NCBI GenBank assembly: GCA_964490245.1
Contig: CAZBAF010000010.1
Span: 1-26,022, forward strand
Length of the DNA stretch: 26,022 nucleotides
Origin: CAZBAF01 sp964490245
GTDB lineage: Bacteria > Patescibacteriota > Saccharimonadia > Saccharimonadales > JACDBH01
Direction: 5' to 3'
The translations under genes and the position numbers were made by a program. Below the pieces are notes generated by a model. The model had not been told where the DNA came from. It saw only the letters and a program-made list of their open reading frames with translations, and did no database searches. Below are positions 14,271 through 22,070 of the stretch, in pieces. Positions within the stretch are counted from its first letter, which is position 1. Each line of letters begins with the position of its first letter.

Positions 14271-14469
14271 ATATTATTTCCACAAAAACTGTCCAGCTGG
14301 ACCAAAAATGTAGACGTGCGGTGAGAGGGGATAATATGGTAAAATAACCCCTGAAATGTGTTGGTTTGATAAAAACAGTAATTTGAGGGCTGCCTGGTAG
14401 ATTGTGGCGGTCTGCTTTTGCACAAGCCCTCAACCAGCCGCATCAACCAATAACCTTTAGGAACACTTT
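14271..14469 (+). promoter_or_regulatory. aspS leader: palindrome, extended -10 and 9-bp stem
   Basis: Contains a 12-bp perfect palindrome GTCCAGCTGGAC (14291-14302); an extended -10, TGG-TAAAAT (14337-14345), framed by AGGGG/CCCCT; and a 9-bp stem TTGAGGGCT (14383-14391) / AGCCCTCAA (14425-14433) with a 33-nt loop. AGGA at 14459-14462 is the ribosome-binding site. The stem could control aspS; it shows no T-box (AGGGTGGNACCGCG) sequence. Confidence 0.45.
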
Positions 14470-16224
14470 ATGGAACGAACATTTACGACAGCGGCGACAG
14501 AACGCATCGGGCAACAGGTAACAGTTAAGGGGTGGGTCAACACGCGCCGCGACCACGGCGGGGTTATTTTTATTGATTTGCGCGACCATAAGGGCCTTTT
14601 GCAGCTGACCTTTCGTCCGGAGGCGGGCGAGGCATTTCATGTTGCCGAGCAGCTGCGCGACGAATTTGTAATCAGTGCGACCGGAAAGGTGGTGGAGCGC
14701 GGTGAGGGGTTAAAGAATCCGAACATAGAAACCGGCAGCATCGAGCTGGTAGTGGAGTCGGCCAAAATCCTAAACCGTTCAGAGGCTTTGCCGATTCAGG
14801 TCAACACGACACAAAACATCTCAGAAGATATCCGTCTGCGCTATCGTTATCTCGATCTGCGCCGGCCCAGGATGCAGCAGATGCTGCAGAAGCGGGCTGA
14901 TCTGTACCGGCGGATGCACCGCTACATGGACGAGCGCGATTTTACCGAGATTACCACGCCCATCCTTGCCAACAGCAGCCCCGAGGGCGCGCGCGACTTT
15001 TTAATCCCGTCCCGTGTACACCCAGGCAAAGTCTATGCGCTGCCGCAGGCACCGCAGCAGTTTAAGCAACTTTTGATGGTGGGCGGCGTGCACCGTTATT
15101 ACCAAATCGCGGCGTGCTTTAGAGATGAAGACCCGCGGGCCGACCGTCTGTACGGCGAGTTTTATCAGCTGGACCTGGAGATGAGCTTTGTCGAAGACGG
15201 CGAGGAAGTGCGCGTCACCATGGATCCGCTGGTCAAAGAGCTGGTCACTGACTTTGCCGGCAAGCGTCTGTTAAGAGACGAGATTCCGCGCATTCCGTAT
15301 AGAGAGGCAATGGAGCGTTTTGGTTCGGACAAGCCGGATCTGCGCTTTGGCATGGAGCTGGTCGATCTGACCGAAGAAACGCGCAGTACCGAATTTGGTG
15401 TGTTTAAGAACGCCGAATGCGTCAAGGCAATTTGTGTTAAGGGCGCAAAAGAACTCAGTCGGTCGCAGATAGATGGCTTTACCGAAATTGCCAGGTCAGA
15501 GGGTGCCGGCGGCCTGGCATATATCATGATCGAAAACGGCCAGCCTGCGGGCCCGATTGTAAAGTTTTTCAAAGAAGAAGAGTTGCAGGCTATTGTTGCA
15601 AAAACCGGTGCCCAAGACGGCGACGGCATTTTCTTTGGCGCCGACAAGCGTGCAAAGGTGAACAAGGTGTTGGGTGCCTTGCGCGGCAAATTTGCCGACC
15701 ATTTTAATCTCAAAGATCCAAACGTGGTGGCGCTGGCCTGGATTGTGGATTTTCCGTTTTATGAGTGGGATGAGAAGGCAAACAAGCTGGACTTTGGTCA
15801 CAACCCGTTCAGTATGCCGAAAGGCGGGCTGGATGCGCTGAAGACAGAGGACAAGCGTGGCATCCTGGCCGACCAGTACGACATGGTCATGAACGGCTAC
15901 GAGATCTGCAGCGGCGGCGTGCGCAACCACAACCCCGAAGTTTTGTATGAAGTGTTTGGTGTGCTTGGCTATGACAAGGGGTATGTCGAGGAAAAGTTCG
16001 GTGCCATGCTGAGTGCCTTCAAATACGGCGCACCGCCGCACGCCGGCTGTGCCTTTGGTCTGGACCGCATGTTTATGGAGCTGATGGGCGAGGATAACAT
16101 CCGCGAAGTCGTTGCCTTCCCTAAAAACGGCAATGGGGTTGATGTCATGATGAGCAGTCCCAGCGCGCCTGATGAGATGCTTTTCCGTGAGCTTGGCATA
16201 AGATTCGAGGAGCAGGAATCATGA
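14470..16224 (+). CDS. aspS: Aspartyl-tRNA synthetase, probably non-discriminating
   Basis: 584 aa, typical bacterial class IIb length. N-terminal OB-fold anticodon domain (G-W-V-N-T-R-R-D-H-G-G-V-I-F), class II core with R-Y-R-Y-L-D-L-R-R, A-L-P-Q-A-P-Q-Q-F-K-Q-L-L-M, F-R-D-E-D-P-R-A-D-R, an inserted GAD domain in the middle, and motif 3 G-L-D-R-M-F-M-E-L-M. The His in R-R-D-H-G-G and the Gly in R-G-E-G-L-K-N match residues linked to non-discriminating AspRS in the Pseudomonas type; discriminating enzymes usually have Leu at the first. If so, the cell needs GatCAB for Asn-tRNA. ATGA overlap couples it to the next gene. Confidence 0.95.
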   Translation: MERTFTTAATERIGQQVTVKGWVNTRRDHGGVIFIDLRDHKGLLQLTFRPEAGEAFHVAEQLRDEFVISATGKVVERGEGLKNPNIETGSIELVVESAKILNRSEALPIQVNTTQNISEDIRLRYRYLDLRRPRMQQMLQKRADLYRRMHRYMDERDFTEITTPILANSSPEGARDFLIPSRVHPGKVYALPQAPQQFKQLLMVGGVHRYYQIAACFRDEDPRADRLYGEFYQLDLEMSFVEDGEEVRVTMDPLVKELVTDFAGKRLLRDEIPRIPYREAMERFGSDKPDLRFGMELVDLTEETRSTEFGVFKNAECVKAICVKGAKELSRSQIDGFTEIARSEGAGGLAYIMIENGQPAGPIVKFFKEEELQAIVAKTGAQDGDGIFFGADKRAKVNKVLGALRGKFADHFNLKDPNVVALAWIVDFPFYEWDEKANKLDFGHNPFSMPKGGLDALKTEDKRGILADQYDMVMNGYEICSGGVRNHNPEVLYEVFGVLGYDKGYVEEKFGAMLSAFKYGAPPHAGCAFGLDRMFMELMGEDNIREVVAFPKNGNGVDVMMSSPSAPDEMLFRELGIRFEEQES

Positions 16225-16853
16225 GAGTTTTAATTTTTGGCGACAGCATTGCGCAGGGGTATTTTGATGACGATGCGGGGGGCTGGGCCGGCCGGATTGC
16301 GGCGCATTACCAAAAGCAAACACTGAAAGACCTTGCCGGCGAATGGGTTGAGGTGTTCAACCTGGGAGTTTCGGGCGACAGGGCGGCAGGAGTGCTGAAC
16401 CGGCTGCGGCGCGAGACCGAAGCCCGCCGGCTGATTGATGACGAGGAGTGCATTGTGCTGGCAGTTGGCATTAACGACAGTATGTTGCGCGACAATCGGG
16501 CAATGATTGATGAGTATGATTTTCAAAAAACATATGAAAAGCTTTTGGACGAGGCGCTTAAGTTGGCGCCGCGGGTTATTTGTGCCGGTCTGACAGCGGT
16601 CAATGAGTCAGAGACCGACCCCTGGCCCTACAGCAGAACCGGCAAACAATGGAAGAACAACCGGATTAACCTATTCGAAGACACCATCAAGCAGTCGGCC
16701 GAACGCAAAGAAGTGGCCTTTGTGCCGCTGCACGATGAGTTTTTAAAGCGCAGCCAAAAAACCGGCATGCTGGCTGACGGTCTGCATCCCAATGCGGCCG
16801 GACATGAGTTTATTGCCCGTGAGCTGCTGGCGGCAATCGAAGCTCTCAGGTAA
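16221..16853 (+). CDS. SGNH/GDSL-family hydrolase
   Basis: 210 aa, no signal peptide. All four SGNH blocks are visible: F-G-D-S-I with the nucleophile Ser9, L-G-V-S-G-D (block II Gly), V-G-I-N-D-S (block III Asn), and D-G-L-H-P-N with Asp186 and His189 completing the triad. Members hydrolyse esters (lipids, acetylated sugars, acyl thioesters); the substrate is not evident. The start overlaps the aspS stop as ATGA, so the two are translated together, although no functional link is obvious. It appears cytoplasmic. Confidence 0.9.
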   Translation: MRVLIFGDSIAQGYFDDDAGGWAGRIAAHYQKQTLKDLAGEWVEVFNLGVSGDRAAGVLNRLRRETEARRLIDDEECIVLAVGINDSMLRDNRAMIDEYDFQKTYEKLLDEALKLAPRVICAGLTAVNESETDPWPYSRTGKQWKNNRINLFEDTIKQSAERKEVAFVPLHDEFLKRSQKTGMLADGLHPNAAGHEFIARELLAAIEALR

Positions 16854-16867
16854 TGTTTTAGCACTTC

Positions 16868-16876
16868 TGCTATTAT
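16868..16876 (+). promoter_or_regulatory. Extended -10 (TGC-TATTAT) before the ferric-reductase-like gene
   Basis: TGC-TATTAT ends 9 nt before the ATG at 16886, with no Shine-Dalgarno between, so the predicted leader is about 3 nt. The box overlaps the palindromic word GCTAT-TATGC-ATAGC. Confidence 0.5.
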
Positions 16877-16885
16877 GCATAGCAC

Positions 16886-17536
16886 ATGAGGCTTTCTGTC
16901 AGGCAGTTCCAGATGGTGGCATGGGGGTTGTCCCTGATTGTCTGCTTGGGTGCGATGGTGGCGTGGGGTCAGCGGCTGGGGTGGAACTTTGACAGATTGT
17001 CGGTGTATCGTCTGTTTCCGCTGTTTGGTCTGCTGGCCTTTAGTCTGATGTGGAGTCACTACGGAGCGGCTGCGCTGCGCCAGTGGCTGGGCCTGGAAAA
17101 ATCGGCCAGCAGGACATATTTTGAATGGACTGCCTGGGCGGTGCTTGTTTTTATTCTTTTACACCCCAGCCTGCTTATCTTTCAGCTATGGCGTGATGGT
17201 TTTGGTCTGCCGCCGCAAAGTTATCTTGAACATTACGTAGCTCCGACACTTAAGTGGGCAGCCGCGCTTGGCTCACTTAGTTTGCTGGTGTTTTTGGCGT
17301 ACGAACTCAGGCACTGGTTTGAGGACAGGGGCTGGTGGCACTATGTGCAGATTGTCTCAGATGTTGCAATGGTGGCCGTGTTTATACACGGTTTGCGGCT
17401 CGGCACGCATACCGGACACGGCTGGTTCCGCAGCATCTGGCTGTTCTATGGTGTCAGCCTGCTCGGTTTTATCGCTTTGCGGTACTACGCCCCGGTGCAC
17501 AATATCATTAAAGGATCGAAAAAGGAGCCAACATGA
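16886..17536 (+). CDS. Ferric-reductase-like (b-type heme) transmembrane protein
   Basis: 216 aa, with about six hydrophobic helices. Histidines lie inside or at the ends of helices: W-S-H-Y-G, L-L-H-P-S, W-W-H-Y-V-Q and V-F-I-H-G-L-R, as expected for two heme-ligand pairs in the ferric-reductase/YedZ-like transmembrane fold (PF01794). No flavin or NAD domain is attached. It overlaps the cupredoxin gene by ATGA, so the two probably work together in moving electrons to, or handling, an extracytoplasmic metal. The partner reductase is not in the window. Another heme-b membrane family is possible. Confidence 0.65.
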   Translation: MRLSVRQFQMVAWGLSLIVCLGAMVAWGQRLGWNFDRLSVYRLFPLFGLLAFSLMWSHYGAAALRQWLGLEKSASRTYFEWTAWAVLVFILLHPSLLIFQLWRDGFGLPPQSYLEHYVAPTLKWAAALGSLSLLVFLAYELRHWFEDRGWWHYVQIVSDVAMVAVFIHGLRLGTHTGHGWFRSIWLFYGVSLLGFIALRYYAPVHNIIKGSKKEPT

Positions 17537-17988
17537 AAAAACTTATAATTGTCATTGTTTTGTTGCTGCTGGGCGGGGCGGTTGCGGCCTTTGCCTTGAC
17601 GCGTGATTCAGATACTGCAGAGGACACCGCCGGTACACCGGCCGATACCAGAGATACCCGGCCGTCCGACGCAGATATGCCGGTTGATGAGGGCGACGAA
17701 GCGGCACCGGGTATGGCCGATGCGGTGACGGTGGTCTACACAAATGCCGGTTTTGTGCCCAATACCTACCGGTTGGTACGCGGCGGCGAGGTGACGATTG
17801 AAAACCGTTCATCGGATCCGCTGGACTTTGCTTCAGACGATCACCCGGTCCATACCGATAATACCGAGCTAAACGCCGGCACCATCGAACCGGGCGACAG
17901 CGTAACAATTACGCTCGACACCGCCGGCACCTGGGGTTTCCACAACCACGAGAACGCCAGCCATACCGGCACAATAATCGTGCAATAA
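17533..17988 (+). CDS. Membrane-anchored cupredoxin-like protein
   Basis: 151 aa. N-terminal helix (residues 3-22), then an acidic/Thr-rich linker to about residue 58, then a cupredoxin beta-sandwich. The copper-site region has H-P-V-H in the middle and, near the end, G-F-H-N-H-E-N-A-S-H-T-G. The usual Cys ligand of blue copper proteins is missing, so a His-rich, type 2-like site or other metal is likely, as in EfeO-type or Cupredoxin_1 proteins. AAGGAG lies 6-7 nt before the ATG, inside the end of the previous gene. Confidence 0.8.
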   Translation: MKKLIIVIVLLLLGGAVAAFALTRDSDTAEDTAGTPADTRDTRPSDADMPVDEGDEAAPGMADAVTVVYTNAGFVPNTYRLVRGGEVTIENRSSDPLDFASDDHPVHTDNTELNAGTIEPGDSVTITLDTAGTWGFHNHENASHTGTIIVQ

Positions 17989-18040
17989 TGAGCGCTTATG
18001 GTAATCTAGAGTAGACGTTAACCAAGCAGGAATATGAACT

Positions 18041-18487
18041 GTGCAAAACAACACAAACAATACACCAGCCCCCGCTACCAGTAATCCGCAGGATCCAGCT
18101 GCATACCCCGGTGCTTCAAACGGAGCAGATTTTCAGTCAACCGCCACCAGAGAGGCGTTGACGGGTCAGTCCAATCAGGAGCTGACAGTCCAGGAGACCG
18201 GCCAGCCGATAGCCGGCAATGGCACCGCAGCCGCCGGCGGATTGCCTGAGCTGTGGCTTTGGATTGGCGGCTTTGTCGTGATTGTGATTATCATTGTCGT
18301 CGTAGTACGCAAGTTGATCAACGAGCCTTTGGACGAAATGGCGGATCGGCCGGCGGCTGCGCCGGCACGCAAGCCCACGACCGCTAAAAAGACGGCCGCA
18401 AAATCCGCTGGTCAACGGACGGCATCAGCAAAAAAGAAGACCGCTCCGCCCTACCGCCGCAAGAAGAAAGCCACCCGTAAGCGTTAG
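18041..18487 (+). CDS. Single-span membrane protein with a histone H1-like lysine-rich tail
   Basis: 148 aa. About 65 residues rich in Asn, Thr, Pro and Ala come first, then one strong hydrophobic helix (about 69-88), then 55 residues rich in Lys, Ala, Thr and Arg with K-K-T-A-A-K-S-A-G and K-K-K-T-A-P-P-Y-R-R-K-K-K. The positive-inside rule puts the tail in the cytoplasm, where it could bind nucleic acid or ribosomes; the N-terminus would be outside. The GTG start has AGG 9-10 nt upstream. An unrelated ATG at 18034 is out of frame. No named family recognised. Confidence 0.75.
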   Translation: MQNNTNNTPAPATSNPQDPAAYPGASNGADFQSTATREALTGQSNQELTVQETGQPIAGNGTAAAGGLPELWLWIGGFVVIVIIIVVVVRKLINEPLDEMADRPAAAPARKPTTAKKTAAKSAGQRTASAKKKTAPPYRRKKKATRKR

Positions 18488-18512
18488 GCATGCACCATCC
18501 TGCTTAGGAATC

Positions 18513-18543
18513 CTGCCGGATCCTCCAAAACCGGCAGCTTTTC
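18513..18543 (+). terminator. Intrinsic terminator after the lysine-tail membrane protein
   Basis: CTGCCGG (18513-18519) / CCGGCAG (18531-18537), 11-nt loop, followed by CTTTTC. It lies 25 bp past the stop codon. Confidence 0.65.
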
Positions 18544-18552
18544 TGTTATGCT
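18544..18552 (+). promoter_or_regulatory. Extended -10 (TGT-TATGCT) downstream of the terminator
   Basis: TGT-TATGCT begins right after the terminator T-run and could start a transcript near 18559, 9 nt before the small frame at 18568. No clear -35. Confidence 0.35.
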
Positions 18553-18567
18553 TAAACAGATACAGCA

Positions 18568-18705
18568 ATGAATTTATTTCACATCCCAGCCCTTATCCTG
18601 ATTCGTTTTGGCGACCAGCCTGACAGGCTATGCTTTGTCGCTGCGTCTGGCGGATTGTTTGCCGGGCAGCGACAAGTATTTAGCAAGGAGAAAGTCCTCA
18701 GATGA
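18568..18705 (+). CDS. Possible 45-aa leader ORF coupled to the propeller protein (putative)
   Basis: The frame opens with ATG at 18568 (M-N-L-F-H-I-P-A-L-I-L-I-R-F-G) and ends TGA at 18703-18705, overlapping the next ATG as ATGA. The peptide begins hydrophobic and ends basic (V-F-S-K-E-K-V-L-R). A 10-bp inverted repeat TTGTCGCTGC (18635-18644) / GCAGCGACAA (18666-18675) lies inside it, so translation of this frame would open the hairpin before the next gene's start. It could be a real microprotein, a regulatory leader, or chance. Confidence 0.35.
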   Translation: MNLFHIPALILIRFGDQPDRLCFVAASGGLFAGQRQVFSKEKVLR

Positions 18706-20777
18706 GCTCACCAAGCGCACCCGAGCTGCCCGAGCAGGACGCTGCAGGCACTTCTAAGCCGCCTGAGACTGATCAGCCGAACCCGGCCGCCACGCCTGAG
18801 GCCGGCCCGGCAGAGGCGGCTTCTGCCGACGATCAGCAGGAGGCTATACAGGACGCCAACGAAGAGCTGCGCGCCATGATGGGTGATGACAGCGGCGGGG
18901 ATATATCGCTTGAAGAAGACGGATCGCCTCTCAGCGACGAGCTGGCCGAAGACATCATACGGGATAACGAAGTGCCCGCGGACGAGCCGGCGCCGGCAGA
19001 AGAGCCCGAATTGCCGCAATCCGGCACGGCCGCAGCGGGCTCAGAGGATGGCTTGCCGGACGATGATCATACGCGCCGCGCAGTTGAAGAGATTGTCGCC
19101 GAAGAAGCTGACATGGTTCTAATGGCAGAGGACCAGGAAAAGGCCGGACTGTCCGGTGCCGAGCCTTCCGCCAAACGTGCTTCCAGTCCGATCCAGGACG
19201 CCCTGCGCAAGCTTTGGGCCAATCCAAGATCGCGGTGGGCAATTCTGGGCGGCACGGCAGTGATTGTACTGCTGGTAGCCCTGATCCCGGGCAGCCGCTA
19301 TTTTGTGCTTAATACCGCCGGCGTGCGTGCTTCGCTGCAGCTGCGGGTGGTTGACGGCGGCACCATGCAGCCGCTCCGTAACGTGACGGTACAGGCAGGC
19401 GGTGCCACTGCGCAGACGGACAGTGACGGATCTGCCAAGCTTGAGGGCGTCCGTTTGGGCCGTACGCTGCTACAGATAGAAAAAAGGGCGTTTGCCCCCA
19501 CTGAGCAGCCGGTTACGATTGGCTGGGGCAGTAATCCGATGGGCGAGTACCGCGTAACGGCGGTCGGTACCCAGTATGTTTTCTTTGTGCGTGATTTTTT
19601 GAGCGGCCGGCCTATTGAGCGGGCCGAGGCTACGTCGGGCGAGGGCAATGCCAGCTCAGACAAAGAGGGCAGGTTGGTTTTGACGCTTGATACGGCTCAT
19701 CTTGAGGATGCTGCCCAGATAAGCGTTGATATCAGCGCCGATGAGTATCGCAAAGAGACCGTTAACCTGACCGTCAACAATAAAGAAACACAAAGCGTGG
19801 ATATGGTACCCGGCCGCAAGCATGTCTTCGTGTCCCGGCGGTCGGGCAATTATGATGTTTATGCGGTCTATGCCGATGGCCGCGGTGAGCAAAAACTGGT
19901 CAGCGGAACCGGCCTGGAGCGTGATGACATTGCACTGGTGCCGTATCCGGCCGGTGACACTGCAGCGCTGGTGTCTACCCGCGAGCGGGTCGTCAACCCG
20001 AACGGCTATCTGCTCAGTACGCTCTATCTGCTTGATACCAATGACGGCAGCCTGGTCAAGATTGATCAATCCGAACAGATACAGATTATCGGCTGGTCAG
20101 ACAAGGGCCGATTGCTGTATGTCAAGATTGCCGCCGGTGCCAGCGGTACCGACCCCAAACGTCACCGGCTGATGAGTTTTGACAGCCAGGATTTCTCCGG
20201 TGTTAAGGAGCTGGCTGCCTCTAACTCGTTCAATGATGTGGTGATGGCGGGCGGGCGTGTCTATTATGCACCGTCAAATATGTTCGCCGAAGCGGCCGAG
20301 CCGGGACTGTTTGGTGTGGATCCGGACGGCTCTAACCGCGAGCGATTGCTTGAGCATGAGGTGTTTATGATTGTGCGGAGCGCGTATGACGTGCTTGACA
20401 TCAATGCCGATAACGAGTGGTACAGCTACCGTCTGAAGGCAAAAGGCGGGGCGCAGCCCTCGACTGCGCCAGCGGTGCAGAGCGGCCGCATGTATATGGA
20501 CGGTCCGGACAATGATTTCAGTCTCTGGGTGGATAATCGTGACGGCCGGGGCGTACTGCTGCGCCACAATACATCAGCCGACCAGGATGACGAGACCGTG
20601 ACCGCCCGCAGCGGCCTGAAGCTGCCGGTCTATTGGCTGAACCGGGATTATGCGGTTTTTCGGGTGCATGATGGCCGCGAGACGGCTGATTATGTGGTGA
20701 ATACGGCGGGCGGGGAGGTGCGGAAGATCACCGATGTGACCGATTCGGCCGGCATTTCCCGCTGGTTCTACTACTAG
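18702..20777 (+). CDS. Membrane-anchored protein with carboxypeptidase-regulatory-like and beta-propeller domains
   Basis: 691 aa. Residues 1-175 are acidic and disordered and should be cytoplasmic. A single helix at about 179-196 (A-I-L-G-G-T-A-V-I-V-L-L-V) crosses the membrane. Outside, residues 205-365 hold two carboxypeptidase-regulatory/PEGA-like beta domains (V-D-G-G-T-M-Q-P-L-R-N-V-T-V; D-F-L-S-G-R-P-I). The C-terminal 320 residues repeat strands such as Y-D-V-Y-A-V-Y-A-D-G-R-G-E and S-T-L-Y-L-L-D-T-N-D-G-S, a TolB/WD40-like propeller. It looks like a surface binding protein. AAGGAG lies 13 nt before the ATG. Confidence 0.75.
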   Translation: MSSPSAPELPEQDAAGTSKPPETDQPNPAATPEAGPAEAASADDQQEAIQDANEELRAMMGDDSGGDISLEEDGSPLSDELAEDIIRDNEVPADEPAPAEEPELPQSGTAAAGSEDGLPDDDHTRRAVEEIVAEEADMVLMAEDQEKAGLSGAEPSAKRASSPIQDALRKLWANPRSRWAILGGTAVIVLLVALIPGSRYFVLNTAGVRASLQLRVVDGGTMQPLRNVTVQAGGATAQTDSDGSAKLEGVRLGRTLLQIEKRAFAPTEQPVTIGWGSNPMGEYRVTAVGTQYVFFVRDFLSGRPIERAEATSGEGNASSDKEGRLVLTLDTAHLEDAAQISVDISADEYRKETVNLTVNNKETQSVDMVPGRKHVFVSRRSGNYDVYAVYADGRGEQKLVSGTGLERDDIALVPYPAGDTAALVSTRERVVNPNGYLLSTLYLLDTNDGSLVKIDQSEQIQIIGWSDKGRLLYVKIAAGASGTDPKRHRLMSFDSQDFSGVKELAASNSFNDVVMAGGRVYYAPSNMFAEAAEPGLFGVDPDGSNRERLLEHEVFMIVRSAYDVLDINADNEWYSYRLKAKGGAQPSTAPAVQSGRMYMDGPDNDFSLWVDNRDGRGVLLRHNTSADQDDETVTARSGLKLPVYWLNRDYAVFRVHDGRETADYVVNTAGGEVRKITDVTDSAGISRWFYY

Positions 20778-20780
20778 TTT

Positions 20781-20807
20781 ATGAGAAACCCCGGGCGGGT
20801 TTCTCAT
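20781..20807. terminator. 11-bp perfect hairpin after the propeller gene
   Basis: ATGAGAAACCC (20781-20791), loop CGGGC, GGGTTTCTCAT (20797-20807), 3 nt after the stop. There is no U-run on the plus strand, so it may block 3' exonucleases rather than act as a standard terminator. A second hairpin, GAAATG/CATTTC, follows at about 20816-20832. Confidence 0.55.
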
Positions 20808-20964
20808 CGCGCAGGGAAATGTGCTCCATTTCTCTGGCTGCTCTTCCTGGAGGCGAATAATGAGCCTGCTTGCCTCTTGATCTTTAGGATACATAAGCGT
20901 GTTCAAATTATCTTTAACAGGGTATACTGGAATAAATTTTGTTAATTTAGTCAGGAATTATCTA

Positions 20965-21993
20965 ATGAATCCAGAAGATCAATCACCACAGAATCAGCCG
21001 CCACAGGCGGACAACGGCGACCAGAGCGCTCCTGCTCCGGCTCCAGCCGATGCGTCGGCACCGTCCGGTCCTGTGCAGGAGGCTCCGCAGCCGCCAGAGG
21101 CGCCTGTAGAGACTGCTGCCAACCCGGACGGTCCGTCTGCCGCACCGGCTCCGCAGCCTGATCCAGTCGCGCCAGCCGCGTCCGGTCCGGCAATGGATAT
21201 ACCGAATCAGCCGGTGCCTGGCGCAACGGTCAATCCGGCCGCCACGCCGGGCCAGTCCAGCGCCGCGACCGCGCCCCAGCCTGCGGCCAAGCGACGCAAC
21301 CTGCTGCCGATTGTATTGGCTGCCGCCGTACTGCTGATTGGCGGTGGTGTCGGGGCCTTCTTTTTAACCCGGGATAGCGACAACGGCAACAATACCAACA
21401 GCAACGAGCAGGCACCGGCAGACTCTGCCTCCCAGACCAACCAGATGACGGTAAGCGTGCCCGATGATTGGCAGACGGTAGAAACAGAGTTTGGTTTTAG
21501 CGTTAAGGCGCCGGCCGGCTGGTCGGCCGGATTTGATATGGGTGGCACGGTTGGCAGCCTGAAGAGCGAAATGACAACTGTCAGTGCGGCAGGCGGATCG
21601 ATCAGTTTTAACAGTTCCAACGGCGGCACCTCGCAGGAGGATATCGACAACGCGGTCAGTGTTGGCATTCAGTCCAACACAGATAACCCGACCGATCAGG
21701 AGGCATTCGAAAAACTGGTCAGCGAAGTCAGCGAGGATACACGGGCCATGATGCAGGCTTTTGGGGCAGACATGTCGTCAGTCGGAATGGACGCAGAGCA
21801 GATTTCCATCAATGGCAGGCAGTGGTTACGGGTAACATCGTCGCTGAATGGTCAGTATGCGACCTCGCTGTATTTGTGGAATAACGACCACGCCGTTACC
21901 TTACAGGTGATGTCCGAAGACGAAGCTACCATGCAGCGACTCAGCAACGACTATCTCTATAAGTTTGCCGCCTCACTCGAGCTAGACGGCTAA
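20965..21993 (+). CDS. Membrane-anchored protein with a cytoplasmic Pro/Ala-rich arm and an outer PsbP-like domain
   Basis: 342 aa from ATG 20965; AGGA lies 9 nt upstream. An in-frame GTG at 20899 would add 22 residues but lies at or before the predicted promoter region, so is less likely. Residues 1-105 are rich in Pro, Ala, Gln and Asp; K-R-R-N then precedes one helix (about 113-134), putting the arm inside. Outside, about 200 residues start V-S-V-P-D-D-W-Q-T-V and A-P-A-G-W-S, with later L-R-V-T-S-S-L-N-G and A-S-L-E-L-D-G, resembling PsbP/Mog1-type folds. The protein at 4224-4889 shares the opening motif, so they may be distant paralogues. Confidence 0.75.
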   Translation: MNPEDQSPQNQPPQADNGDQSAPAPAPADASAPSGPVQEAPQPPEAPVETAANPDGPSAAPAPQPDPVAPAASGPAMDIPNQPVPGATVNPAATPGQSSAATAPQPAAKRRNLLPIVLAAAVLLIGGGVGAFFLTRDSDNGNNTNSNEQAPADSASQTNQMTVSVPDDWQTVETEFGFSVKAPAGWSAGFDMGGTVGSLKSEMTTVSAAGGSISFNSSNGGTSQEDIDNAVSVGIQSNTDNPTDQEAFEKLVSEVSEDTRAMMQAFGADMSSVGMDAEQISINGRQWLRVTSSLNGQYATSLYLWNNDHAVTLQVMSEDEATMQRLSNDYLYKFAASLELDG

Positions 21994-21996
21994 TAT

Positions 21997-22025
21997 TTGA
22001 CAAACATAAGCATTTTTGCTATAAT
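21997..22025 (+). promoter_or_regulatory. Consensus sigma70 promoter (P2) with CATAAG spacer and no annotated target
   Basis: TTGACA (21997-22002), a 17-bp spacer starting AACATAAGC, TGC plus TATAAT (22020-22025): consensus at both hexamers and an extended -10. Transcription would start about 22032, exactly at an ATG that opens a five-codon frame (M-V-S-K-N). Confidence 0.65.
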
Positions 22026-22057
22026 AAAAAGATGGTAAGCAAAAACTAAAAACCAAA

Positions 22058-22065
22058 CCCCCCCC
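22058..22065. repeat. Eight-C homopolymer tract
   Basis: C8 in the otherwise AT-rich leader just downstream of the orphan promoter. Length-variable tracts like this can slip during replication, but it lies in non-coding sequence. Confidence 0.8.
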
Positions 22066-22070
22066 TAGTA

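Noticed and set aside
15165..16041. Two minus-strand frames of about 180 codons opposite aspS
   Set aside because: They mirror a well-conserved synthetase gene; no motifs or ribosome sites.
20899..20964. GTG at 20899 as start of the PsbP-like membrane protein
   Set aside because: The ATG at 20965 has a well-placed AGGA, and the longer version would run through a likely promoter (TATACT at 20923).
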